From Piscirickettsiaceae bacterium (GTDB taxonomy: Bacteria > Pseudomonadota > Gammaproteobacteria > Thiomicrospirales > Thiomicrospiraceae): a stretch of 5,798 bases of DNA. This document shows positions 1 through 5,739 of this stretch, piece after piece (the stretch's first letter is position 1; every line of letters starts with the position of its first letter). The position numbers and the translations under genes were made by a program. The notes beneath the pieces were generated by a model. The model had not been told where the DNA came from. It saw only the letters and a program-made list of their open reading frames with translations, and did no database searches. The stretch covers positions 1 to 5,798 of the forward strand of contig JAASTL010000082.1 of NCBI GenBank assembly GCA_021767305.1, in the 5' to 3' direction.

Positions 1-1
1 C

Positions 2-1807
2 TCTAAGTCTGTTTTAATGCCCGTGATAATTCCTGGGCTGCTTGCTGGACTATTAGCTCTTAGCGGTTGTAGTTCTCTGGGTGTGTCAAGCCAAGGTGAC
101 TCTGCAGCTCAAACTGCTGAGACTGCAAATAAAAAAGACAGTGGCGAATTAGCTGGAGCGGTGGCCTTAGAATCAAGTGATAAGGCTGAAAGCAATCTTA
201 ATTTAGATGCCAACACCATGTTCAAAATAATGGCTGCGGAGTTGTTATTAAAAAGAAAACAACCTCAAGCTGCCTACAACACCCTTTACCCAATCACTAA
301 AGAACTGAACGAGCCAGACTTGGCTGCGCGCTTATTTCAGGTCGCGATGGCAACCTATAATTTAGAAAGTATTGAACAGGCTACGGAGCTTTGGCGAACA
401 ATCTCTCCAGAATCTTCGGTGGCTTGGCGTGCTTCATTTATTCTTTCGCTGAGAAAAGGGGATATGCAGAAAGCGCTCAATGAGTGGGATAGATACCAAC
501 AACTTTCCAAAGAAGGCTTAGCCAGTGATTTGATTGCTTCAGCAACTAAAGTCGGGGCAGCCGTCCCCACTCAACAGGCTTTAGCTTTTTTTGAAGAGAT
601 GACTCAGCGGTACCCAAATGAATGGGCCGCTTTTTACGGTTTGGGAATGGTTTCAGCAATGGTCAATCAACCTGATGTCGGCATTCCTGCACTGCATCAA
701 GCCAGTGATCTGCTCGATAGCGATGGCAAAGATTCAAACACCTTAATTTACAATCTTTTGTCACGACTATATTTATTGGTTGAACCTCCGCAAAAAGGGA
801 TTGAGGCCTTACAGCCTTATTTAGATAAAAACCCAACCGATTTGCTCGTGCAAGAGCGCCTAGCTAGACTGGAAGTTAAGGCAAAAATGTTAGGTGCGGC
901 TGAAGAACGTTATAAATATATCGTTGAACAAGAGCCCATGGCGACAACTTCATTGTTTTCGCTTGCGCTGATACAGATGGAGCGTGATGCGTTTGCAGAG
1001 GCAGAACAAAATTTAATCAAAGTATCTAAAGAGAAAGGCTACCAAGATGCCGCCTTATATTACTTAGGGATATTAAATCAAGATAAAGGGAGTCTTGAAA
1101 AGGCGCGCGCCTATTTTGAGCAAGTGCAATCTGCCAGCTATGATTTAGATGCCAAATTACATTTAGCGGAAATTATGTTTGAGCAAGGCGAGCAGCAACA
1201 AGCCTTTGATTTACTGGATAGCATTAAAGTAGAGCAAACCGCAGACAAAGTTAAACTTTTAAGAGCACAAGCCATTTTACAAACCAGTAATGATGATTAC
1301 GCCAAGGCAATCGAACTTTATAATCAGGTGTTAAAGTTAGACAGCCAAAATTTACCTGTGCTAAAAGCACAGTCATTGCTGTTTTATCAGACTGAAGATT
1401 TTGTGAGTTATGAGAATAATTTATTACAGGCGCTTAGAGTCAACGCCAATGACAGTGAAGCGTTAAACGCTTTGGGTTATTTTTATGTTGAAAACAATAC
1501 TAAGTTGGATACCGCTTTTGTATTGTTGAATAGAGCTGTCGAACTCGAACCAAATAGTTATTTCATTCTTGACAGTATGGGTTGGTATTATTATCGTGTA
1601 GGGGAGTTTGATAAAGCCAAAGACTTTTTACAACGTGCACTAAAAATCTCTAAAGACGATGAAGTGTTGATGCATCTTATTGCGACTTACTGGGCAGAGG
1701 GTGATCAACAGGCAGCACGAAATTTATGGCAGAAATATCGTCAGGATTTTAGTCAAAATCAAGACTTTCAAAACATTATCAATGACTTAGAGCAAGGAAG
1801 GTTTTAA
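2..1807 (+). CDS. TPR-repeat outer-membrane lipoprotein, LbcA-like (5' end probably outside window)
   Basis: Encodes a periplasm-facing lipoprotein built from tetratricopeptide repeats. The first in-window ATG (base 17) gives 596 residues with a hydrophobic stretch ending in the lipobox L15-S-G-C18. Ser follows the Cys, not Asp, which favours Lol sorting to the outer membrane. TPR-like helix pairs run through the protein. The clearest are near residues 428-444 (YAKAIELYNQVLKLD), 482-514 (ALNALGYFY...AVELEPN) and 516-549 (DSMGWYYYRVGEFDKAKDFLQRAL). The ATG at 17 is doubtful: no Shine-Dalgarno precedes it, the signal peptide would lack a basic n-region, and the frame stays open to the window edge with a Lys codon at 5-7. 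I therefore treat the gene as 5'-partial. By neighbourhood and architecture it resembles Pseudomonas PA4667/LbcA, the adaptor of the periplasmic protease CtpA. That function is inferred; TPR proteins diverge widely. Confidence 0.88.
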   Translation, partial: SKSVLMPVIIPGLLAGLLALSGCSSLGVSSQGDSAAQTAETANKKDSGELAGAVALESSDKAESNLNLDANTMFKIMAAELLLKRKQPQAAYNTLYPITKELNEPDLAARLFQVAMATYNLESIEQATELWRTISPESSVAWRASFILSLRKGDMQKALNEWDRYQQLSKEGLASDLIASATKVGAAVPTQQALAFFEEMTQRYPNEWAAFYGLGMVSAMVNQPDVGIPALHQASDLLDSDGKDSNTLIYNLLSRLYLLVEPPQKGIEALQPYLDKNPTDLLVQERLARLEVKAKMLGAAEERYKYIVEQEPMATTSLFSLALIQMERDAFAEAEQNLIKVSKEKGYQDAALYYLGILNQDKGSLEKARAYFEQVQSASYDLDAKLHLAEIMFEQGEQQQAFDLLDSIKVEQTADKVKLLRAQAILQTSNDDYAKAIELYNQVLKLDSQNLPVLKAQSLLFYQTEDFVSYENNLLQALRVNANDSEALNALGYFYVENNTKLDTAFVLLNRAVELEPNSYFILDSMGWYYYRVGEFDKAKDFLQRALKISKDDEVLMHLIATYWAEGDQQAARNLWQKYRQDFSQNQDFQNIINDLEQGRF

Positions 1808-1854
1808 GTTGCACTCAATTCCATAATTTTTTTACAAACTTGCTCAATTTTTTC

Positions 1855-1882
1855 TTGAACTTCGGAAAAATAAATGGATAAT
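1855..1882 (+). promoter_or_regulatory. Sigma70-type promoter for tRNA-Gln (and probably prs)
   Basis: A -35-like TTGAAC (1855-1860) and a -10-like GATAAT (1877-1882) are separated by 16 bases. The next bases, ACGCACC, form a GC-containing discriminator like those of stable-RNA promoters under stringent control. Transcription would start near 1889-1891, about 24 bases before the mature tRNA. The upstream 1808-1854 stretch is AT-rich with two T-runs (1827-1833, 1848-1853) but no stem strong enough to be called a terminator. The boxes are read by eye; the start site is inferred. Confidence 0.55.
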
Positions 1883-1888
1883 ACGCAC

Positions 1889-1904
1889 CTGTCTTTAACG
1901 ACAG
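1889..1904 (+). other. Small hairpin in tRNA-Gln leader
   Basis: CTGTC (1889-1893) and GACAG (1900-1904) form a perfect 5-bp stem with a 6-base loop, ending 9 bases before the mature tRNA 5' end. It would sit at the very 5' end of the precursor if the promoter at 1855-1882 is right. It may protect the transcript end or affect RNase P processing. No T-run follows, so it is not a terminator. Confidence 0.4.
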
Positions 1905-1913
1905 CAATAATAC

Positions 1914-1988
1914 AGGGCTGTAGCCAAGCGGTAAGGCATCTGGTTTTGATCCAGTGTACCGCAGGTTCGAATCCTGCCAGCCCTGCCA
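1914..1988 (+). tRNA. tRNA-Gln, anticodon UUG, CCA encoded
   Basis: A 75-base cloverleaf is readable by eye. The acceptor stem AGGGCTG/CAGCCCT has 7 perfect pairs. The D-arm is GCC-AAGCGGTAA-GGC. The anticodon loop TTTTGAT has anticodon TTG. The variable loop is GTACC. The T-arm is GCAGG-TTCGAAT-CCTGC, then discriminator G73 and encoded CCA at 1986-1988. UUG decodes CAA (and CAG by wobble), and G73 fits glutaminyl-tRNA synthetase recognition. Two details stand out: the first acceptor pair is A-U, not the U-A of E. coli tRNA-Gln, and the top of the anticodon stem has a U27/U43 mismatch. It lies 51 bases upstream of prs with no terminator between, so a joint precursor processed by RNases is likely. 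Confidence 0.97.
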
Positions 1989-2039
1989 TTATTTTCTCGA
2001 ATTCTCAAGTCATTTTTTCCTCGAACAGGAGCGCCTTAA

Positions 2040-2996
2040 ATGGCTAACAAAAATGTCATGATTTTTGCAGGTAATGCAAATGTCAACCTCGCCGAAAAAA
2101 TCTCACAATACCTAGATATTCCTCTTGGAAAAGCCGATGTAGGCCGTTTCAGCGATGGCGAAATCATGGTAGAAATCAAAGAATCCGTTCGTGGACAAGA
2201 TGTCTATGTTCTGCAACCAACTTGTACGCCTGAACCAGCCGTAAACCTGATGGAAATGTTGGTTATGATTGATGCGCTTAAGCGTGCATCGGCGGCTCGT
2301 ATTACGGCAGTTATTCCTTATTATGGTTTTGCTCGCCAAGATCGTCGTCCATATTCTGCTCGTGTGCCAATCACCGCGCGTCTGTCAGCTGACATGATTA
2401 CAGCAGCCGGTGCAAACCGAGTAGTTACTGTGGACTTACACTCAGATCAGATTCAAGGTTTCTTTGATATCCCAGTTGATAATATCTATGGTTCTCCACT
2501 ACTCGTGGAAGATATGCAGGCAAACTACAATCTAGATAACGTAACCATCGTTTCACCTGATATGGGTGGAGTGGTAAGAGCGCGAGCGGTAGCCAAAGCG
2601 ATTGATGCTGACATGGCTATTATTGATAAACGTCGTCCAAAAGCTAATGTTGCCAAGGTGATGAATATTATTGGTGATATCGAAGGGCGTGACTGTATTA
2701 TTATCGATGATATGGTAGATACCGCTGGCACGCTTTGTAAAGCGGCTCAAGCTTTGGTGGACCGTGGCGCTAAAAGCGTTTCTGCTTATGTTGTTCACGC
2801 AGTGCTTTCTGGGCCAGCAGTCGAAAATATCGATAACTCTGTATTAAAAGAGTTGGTGGTGACCGACTCTATTCCTGAAAGTGAGGAAGCGCGCAATTCA
2901 GATAAGATTCGTCGAGTGACCATTGCTGAAATGTTAGGAGAAACTATCCGTCGTGTTAACTTGGAAGAGTCTGTTACAGCATTAATGAATCACTAA
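2040..2996 (+). CDS. prs: Ribose-phosphate pyrophosphokinase (PRPP synthase)
   Basis: Cytoplasmic enzyme converting ribose 5-phosphate and ATP to PRPP and AMP; PRPP feeds purine, pyrimidine, NAD, histidine and tryptophan synthesis. At 318 residues it matches class I enzymes (E. coli 315). Visible motifs in order: FSDGE (37-41); the ATP-site RQDRR (99-103); the family signature [12 protein letters not shown] (131-142) with the metal-binding His134; the catalytic flexible loop KRRPK (197-201); and the PRPP-binding loop [12 protein letters not shown] (220-231). The last has Ala where E. coli has Gly (DTGGT), a variant I also associate with Pseudomonas. The ATG at 2040 is supported by AGGAG at 2027-2031, 8 bases upstream. 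It is probably transcribed with tRNA-Gln, and the unit ends at the strong terminator at 3049-3097. Confidence 0.98.
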   Translation: MANKNVMIFAGNANVNLAEKISQYLDIPLGKADVGRFSDGEIMVEIKESVRGQDVYVLQPTCTPEPAVNLMEMLVMIDALKRASAARITAVIPYYGFARQDRRPYSARVPITARLSADMITAAGANRVVTVDLHSDQIQGFFDIPVDNIYGSPLLVEDMQANYNLDNVTIVSPDMGGVVRARAVAKAIDADMAIIDKRRPKANVAKVMNIIGDIEGRDCIIIDDMVDTAGTLCKAAQALVDRGAKSVSAYVVHAVLSGPAVENIDNSVLKELVVTDSIPESEEARNSDKIRRVTIAEMLGETIRRVNLEESVTALMNH

Positions 2997-3048
2997 CCAA
3001 GGCTCTATAGAATATTTTCCAATATACTAAAAGCACTCTTCACACTTT

Positions 3049-3097
3049 AAAGCACCCATTAAGTTAATTGAAAAGTTAATTTAATGGGTGCTTTTTT
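3049..3097 (+). terminator. Strong intrinsic terminator after prs
   Basis: A perfect 14-bp stem (AAAGCACCCATTAA at 3049-3062 with its complement at 3081-3094) contains a GC-rich block and runs into six Ts (3092-3097). The sequence inside the loop pairs further (3063-3069 with 3074-3080, including two G-U pairs) and closes on a GAAA tetraloop at 3070-3073. The helix is therefore about 21 pairs, longer than a typical intrinsic terminator. It ends the tRNA-Gln-prs unit and insulates rplY. The A-run on the far side is only three bases, so activity on the minus strand would be weak. Confidence 0.93.
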
Positions 3098-3215
3098 GTT
3101 TCTAGGGTTTTAAATCGGTTTCAGTATTACCACTATAGTTACATAGGCTTTAGCATCCGCCAGTTATGATTTGTTTTTGCTTTCATAGACATAGCAAACT
3201 TTTTTCCATAAAAAA
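3098..3215. other. AT-rich intergenic stretch with a weak terminator-like hairpin
   Basis: No credible gene is visible here. Bases 3176-3181 (TTTGCT) pair with 3193-3198 (AGCAAA) across an 11-base loop and are followed by six Ts at 3200-3205. The stem has only two GC pairs, so any terminator activity would be weak. A lone -10-like TATAGT lies at 3134-3139 without a convincing -35. A 23-codon reading frame from 3166 has no ribosome binding site. Confidence 0.35.
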
Positions 3216-3235
3216 CTGGAAAAAGTACAGTTTTT
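3211..3235. repeat. Inverted repeat over the rplY promoter
   Basis: AAAAACTG (3211-3218) and CAGTTTTT (3228-3235) are perfect inverted copies separated by 9 bases. The repeat covers the -35 position and most of the spacer of the rplY promoter, ending 3 bases before the -10. Position suggests a regulator binding site, but the half-sites are A/T-tract rich and could arise by chance. CTG-N9-CAG is one base short of the E. coli LexA spacing. Confidence 0.4.
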
Positions 3236-3244
3236 GAGTATAAT
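3216..3244 (+). promoter_or_regulatory. Sigma70-type promoter for the rplY-pth-ychF operon
   Basis: A perfect -10 TATAAT (3239-3244) follows a poor -35 candidate CTGGAA (3216-3221) at 17 bases. The bases after the -10, TCCCGC, make a GC-rich discriminator of the kind seen at ppGpp/DksA-repressed ribosomal-protein promoters. Transcription would begin near 3251, giving a leader of about 90 bases before rplY. The weak -35 leaves room for control at the inverted repeat that overlaps it. Confidence 0.68.
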
Positions 3245-3287
3245 TCCCGCTTCCCCTGTGTTTGGTCGCGGACATAGGAATTTTAAT

Positions 3288-3314
3288 ATGTGTGATTCGT
3301 GCCGACTTAAATAA
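3288..3314 (+). CDS. Possible 8-codon upstream ORF in the rplY leader
   Basis: ATG at 3288 opens an 8-codon frame, MCDSCRLK, ending at TAA (3312-3314). AGGA at 3276-3279 lies 8 bases upstream, a good Shine-Dalgarno distance. The ORF ends 27 bases before rplY. Its ribosome binding site falls in the 3' arm of the first leader hairpin, and its start codon falls in the alternative helix. If translated, it could couple ribosome occupancy to the fold around the rplY start. No known peptide is recognised, and such short frames are common by chance. Confidence 0.22.
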   Translation: MCDSCRLK

Positions 3315-3330
3315 TTGAATCGCCCAATTC

Positions 3331-3334
3331 GGAG
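3331..3334 (+). promoter_or_regulatory. Shine-Dalgarno that fixes the rplY start
   Basis: GGAG lies 7 bases before the ATG at 3342. This rules out the in-frame TTG at 3315, which would add nine basic residues not expected at an L25 N-terminus and has no ribosome binding site. GG at 3331-3332 can be drawn into either of two leader helices. Confidence 0.8.
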
Positions 3335-3341
3335 AATAAAA

Positions 3342-3929
3342 ATGAGCCTATCATGGACAGCAGAAATCCGTACTGAAGAAGGGAAAGGTGCGAGCCGCCG
3401 CCTTCGTCATGCGGGTCGTGTACCAGCAATCATCTATGGTGCTGGTAAAGATGCAGTATCTGTATCACTTTCAGCTAATACCGTTAAGAAATCTTTAGAA
3501 AACAGAGATGCCTTCAACTCAATTTTGAACGTTGATGTTCAAGGTGGAACTGCAGAGTCAGTTGTTGTTAAAGATGTCCAGCGTCACCCTGCAACAGGTG
3601 AAGTAGCGCATATGGATTTACAACGTGCAGCAGCAGACAACAAGCTTGTTAAGAAAGTTCCTCTTAACTTCACTGGTAAAGAAAAATCACCTGGTGTTAA
3701 GATCGGTGGTCTTATGTCTTTCCTACAGTCTACTGTTGAAGTTAGCTGTTTAGCTAAAGATCTACCTACTAAGATCGACGTTGATGTATCTTCAATGCAA
3801 GCAGGTACTTCTATGCGTCTTTCTGAGCTTACTTTACCTGAAGGTGTTGTAATCACAGCATTGACTCACGGTAATACTGACTACGACCAAGCGGTTGTAA
3901 ACATCGGTAAGCCTAAGCGTAAAGGTTAA
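3342..3929 (+). CDS. rplY: 50S ribosomal protein L25, two-domain CTC/TL5 form
   Basis: Large-subunit protein that binds 5S rRNA around loop E. The product is 195 residues. An N-terminal L25 domain covers roughly 1-95, with the conserved GASRRLRHAGRVPAIIYG (16-33) and VKDVQRHPATGEVAHMDLQ (76-94). A C-terminal beta-rich CTC domain covers roughly 96-190 (PGVKIGGLM onward), followed by a basic tail KPKRKG. E. coli L25 is only about 94 residues and lacks the second domain; the long form occurs in Pseudomonas, Thermus (TL5) and Bacillus (Ctc, a stress protein). The ATG at 3342 is chosen for its GGAG ribosome binding site. It heads a probable operon with pth and ychF and has its own promoter at 3216-3244. 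Confidence 0.96.
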   Translation: MSLSWTAEIRTEEGKGASRRLRHAGRVPAIIYGAGKDAVSVSLSANTVKKSLENRDAFNSILNVDVQGGTAESVVVKDVQRHPATGEVAHMDLQRAAADNKLVKKVPLNFTGKEKSPGVKIGGLMSFLQSTVEVSCLAKDLPTKIDVDVSSMQAGTSMRLSELTLPEGVVITALTHGNTDYDQAVVNIGKPKRKG

Positions 3930-3956
3930 TCAAGTCTGAGTTTTTACTCACTTGAT
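3929..3956 (+). other. Intercistronic hairpin between rplY and pth
   Basis: ATCAAGT (3929-3935) pairs with ACTTGAT (3950-3956). After a two-base bulge (CT), GAGT (3938-3941) pairs with ACTC (3946-3949) around a TTTT loop. That gives 11 pairs starting in the rplY stop codon. No T-run follows, so it is not a standard terminator. It could stop 3' exonucleases and set a higher level of rplY mRNA than of pth-ychF mRNA, which would suit the different protein needs. Confidence 0.55.
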
Positions 3957-3982
3957 AGCTAAACCAAAGAGAGCCGGCGTTT

Positions 3983-4558
3983 ATGTCATCTGTTCAACTC
4001 ATTGTTGGTCTGGGAAATCCAGGCGATAAATACGAGCAGACCCGACATAACGCCGGTTTTTGGTTTGTGGACGAAGTTGCTAGACAATATGGTGTAGAGT
4101 TTCGTCCAGAAACCAAATTTCATGGCTTGGCAGCGCGAGTTCAGTCCAACGGAATGGACTTCTGGCTGTTAAAACCTGCCACTTTTATGAATAGAAGTGG
4201 ACAATCGATTCAAGCAATGGCTAATTTTTATAAAATCCCCGTCGCAAATATTCTTGTCGTTCATGATGAATTGGATTTGCCTCCGGGCACTGCCAAGCTC
4301 AAAGTAGGCGGCGGCCATGGTGGTCACAATGGCTTGCGCGATACTATTGCCAAATTAGGCAAAGAATTTATGCGCTTGCGATTGGGTATTGGTCACCCTG
4401 GTCACAGAGATATGGTGGTGGATTATGTTCTTAAGAGCTGCTCTAAAAAAGATCGCCAATTGATTGATGATATTAGTTATCAAGCCACAAAGGTAGTGCC
4501 TGACCTTGTCAAAGGGGATATGGCAAAAGCGATGCAAGAATTGCATACCAAATCTTAA
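3983..4558 (+). CDS. pth: Peptidyl-tRNA hydrolase
   Basis: Cytoplasmic esterase that frees tRNA from peptidyl-tRNAs dropped by stalled ribosomes, normally essential in bacteria. At 191 residues it matches the family (E. coli 194). Active-site residues are all present: Asn12 in VGLGNPG (8-14), catalytic His22 in TRHNAG (20-25), Asn70 in KPATFMNRSG (64-73), Asp95 in VVHDELDLPPG (92-102), and Asn116 in the glycine-rich GGGHGGHNGLR (109-119). The ribosome binding site is only a modest purine stretch AGAGAG (3968-3973), 9 bases before the ATG. It is weaker than those of prs or ychF and is consistent with low-level expression. The gene sits 53 bases after rplY and 49 before ychF, with no intrinsic terminator on either side. 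Confidence 0.98.
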   Translation: MSSVQLIVGLGNPGDKYEQTRHNAGFWFVDEVARQYGVEFRPETKFHGLAARVQSNGMDFWLLKPATFMNRSGQSIQAMANFYKIPVANILVVHDELDLPPGTAKLKVGGGHGGHNGLRDTIAKLGKEFMRLRLGIGHPGHRDMVVDYVLKSCSKKDRQLIDDISYQATKVVPDLVKGDMAKAMQELHTKS

Positions 4559-4607
4559 TTAGTTCTATTTTCAAAACAAATTTATAGCCGGTTTTCAGGA
4601 GAAAAGT

Positions 4608-5699
4608 ATGGGAATCAAATGCGGTATTGTCGGTCTACCAAACGTCGGTAAATCTACACTTTTTAACGCTTTAACAAATGCCGGTATTGAATCGGCAAAC
4701 TACCCGTTCTGTACCATTGATCCAAATATCGGTGTGGTACCTGTTCCAGATCCTCGTGAAAATAAATTGGCAGAAATCGTCAAACCTGAACGTGTGCTCT
4801 CAGCCACGGTTGATTTTATGGATATCGCAGGTTTGGTTGAAGGTGCCTCTAAAGGGGAGGGTTTAGGTAATAAATTCCTGCAAAATATTCGTGAAACCGA
4901 TGCTATCGTGCAAGTGGTTCGTTGTTTTGAAAATGATGACATTGTCCACGTTGCCGGTAAAGTTGACCCGATTAGCGATATCGAAATCATCAATATGGAA
5001 TTGGTGTTAGCCGATTCTGAATCACTAGAAAAAAATGCGCAAAGACAAGCCAAGTTGGCTAAGAGTGGTAATAAAGAAGCGCAAGCACGTCAGGCTCTTT
5101 ATGAGCGTGTTTTGGAAGAGATTAAAGACGGTAAGTTGATTCGTTTAGTGGAGCTGACTGATGACGAAAAACTTTTACTACGTGATTTACAGCTGCTAAC
5201 CATTAAGCCGATGATGTATATCGCCAATGTCAATGAAGATGGTTTTGAAAATAACCCTCTACTAGATAAGGTCACTGAAATTGCCACTGCACAAGGTGCG
5301 GTAGTTGTACCAGTGTGTGCCGCGATTGAAGCAGAGATCGCCGAACTGGATGATGAAGACAAGGTCGACTTTTTAGAAGAGATGGGGCAAGAAGAACCCG
5401 GCTTGAATCGTGTTATTCGCGCGGCCTATGAATTATTGGGCTTACAAACCTATTTTACTGCCGGTGTTAAAGAAGTACGTGCCTGGACAGTTAAAAAAGG
5501 CGCCACTGCGCCGCAAGCTGCTGGGGTGATTCATACCGATTTTGAAAAAGGTTTTATCCGTGCCGAAGTCACCGCTTATGATGATTATGTAGCTCACAAT
5601 GGTGATGCTGGCGCCAAAGCGGCTGGTAAACAGCGTTTGGAAGGTAAAGACTATATCGTTCAAGACGGGGATGTGATGCATTTCCGCTTCAATGTCTAA
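4608..5699 (+). CDS. ychF: Redox-regulated, ribosome-binding P-loop ATPase YchF (OLA1 family)
   Basis: Obg-family protein that prefers ATP over GTP, associates with ribosomes and affects oxidative-stress responses in E. coli. The 363 residues match the family length. Motifs: G1 P-loop GLPNVGKS (9-16); G3 DIAGL (72-76); His114 in the segment VHVAGKV, matching the histidine needed for ATPase activity in E. coli; and the altered G4 motif NVNE (207-210) in place of NKxD, the basis of ATP preference. A charged helical insert occupies roughly 129-190. A C-terminal TGS domain covers about 278-362 ([16 protein letters not shown] to the FRFNV end). AGGAG at 4597-4601, 6 bases before the ATG, fixes the start. 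It is last in the rplY-pth-ychF unit. No T-tract terminator follows within the window. Confidence 0.98.
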   Translation: MGIKCGIVGLPNVGKSTLFNALTNAGIESANYPFCTIDPNIGVVPVPDPRENKLAEIVKPERVLSATVDFMDIAGLVEGASKGEGLGNKFLQNIRETDAIVQVVRCFENDDIVHVAGKVDPISDIEIINMELVLADSESLEKNAQRQAKLAKSGNKEAQARQALYERVLEEIKDGKLIRLVELTDDEKLLLRDLQLLTIKPMMYIANVNEDGFENNPLLDKVTEIATAQGAVVVPVCAAIEAEIAELDDEDKVDFLEEMGQEEPGLNRVIRAAYELLGLQTYFTAGVKEVRAWTVKKGATAPQAAGVIHTDFEKGFIRAEVTAYDDYVAHNGDAGAKAAGKQRLEGKDYIVQDGDVMHFRFNV

Positions 5700-5731
5700 A
5701 ATTTTGGTTTTTTAGCTTCTAGAGCAAACAC

Positions 5732-5737
5732 TATACT
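5732..5737 (+). promoter_or_regulatory. Possible -10 element downstream of ychF
   Basis: TATACT matches five of six -10 consensus positions. A -35 at the proper distance (TTTTTA at 5709-5714, 17 bases away) is poor. Any start site would fall near 5744, inside the inverted repeat at 5740-5784, so this could be a promoter with an operator for a gene beyond the window. The evidence is thin. Confidence 0.2.
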
Positions 5738-5739
5738 TC

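Larger units (their letters stand above)
3251..3341 (+). promoter_or_regulatory. Structured rplY leader, candidate autogenous L25 control region
   Basis: The leader can form a first hairpin CCTGTGT/ACATAGG (3255-3261 with 3272-3278, one G-U) and a second hairpin TTGAAT/ATTCGG (3315-3320 with 3327-3332, loop CGCCCA). The second includes the GG of the rplY Shine-Dalgarno in G-U pairs. A competing fold pairs GGTCG (3264-3268) with CGACT (3303-3307) and ACATA (3272-3276) with TATGT (3287-3291). It excludes the first hairpin and also occupies CCGA (3302-3305), which could otherwise pair with TCGG (3329-3332) at the ribosome binding site. Autogenous control of rplY by L25 is known in E. coli. That this leader does the same is inference from position and foldability, not from a recognised motif. 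Confidence 0.42.

Noticed and set aside
1796..1833. Intrinsic terminator at the end of the TPR gene
   Set aside because: A seven-T run exists at 1827-1833, but the only stem before it is a few pairs interrupted by a large bulge.
1804..1989. Minus-strand 61-residue reading frame starting MAGLAGFEPAVHW
   Set aside because: It is the antisense of tRNA-Gln; such tRNA-antisense peptides are a familiar false annotation. It has no ribosome binding site.
3216..3230. LexA-like box (CTG...CAG) at the rplY promoter
   Set aside because: The spacing is 9 bases between CTG and CAG; the E. coli LexA box needs 10, with T and A flanking inside. rplY is also not an SOS gene.
3166..3237. 23-codon frame starting at 3166
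   Set aside because: No ribosome binding site, AT-driven composition, and it runs through the rplY promoter.
3315..3341. TTG start adding nine residues to L25
   Set aside because: It has no Shine-Dalgarno, would give a basic N-terminal extension not expected in the family, and lies in the leader hairpin. The ATG at 3342 has GGAG at the right distance.
3584..3856. Minus-strand 90-residue frame inside rplY
   Set aside because: Shadow of the rplY coding sequence; no recognisable domain.
4559..4607. Terminator or promoter between pth and ychF
   Set aside because: Only an AAAAC/GTTTT pairing is visible, with no T-run and no convincing -35/-10 pair; operon read-through is simpler.
4700..5053. 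Minus-strand 117-residue frame inside ychF
   Set aside because: It lies opposite a fully intact, well-conserved gene. Its low-complexity Ser/Thr-rich product has no recognisable family and no ribosome binding site was seen.
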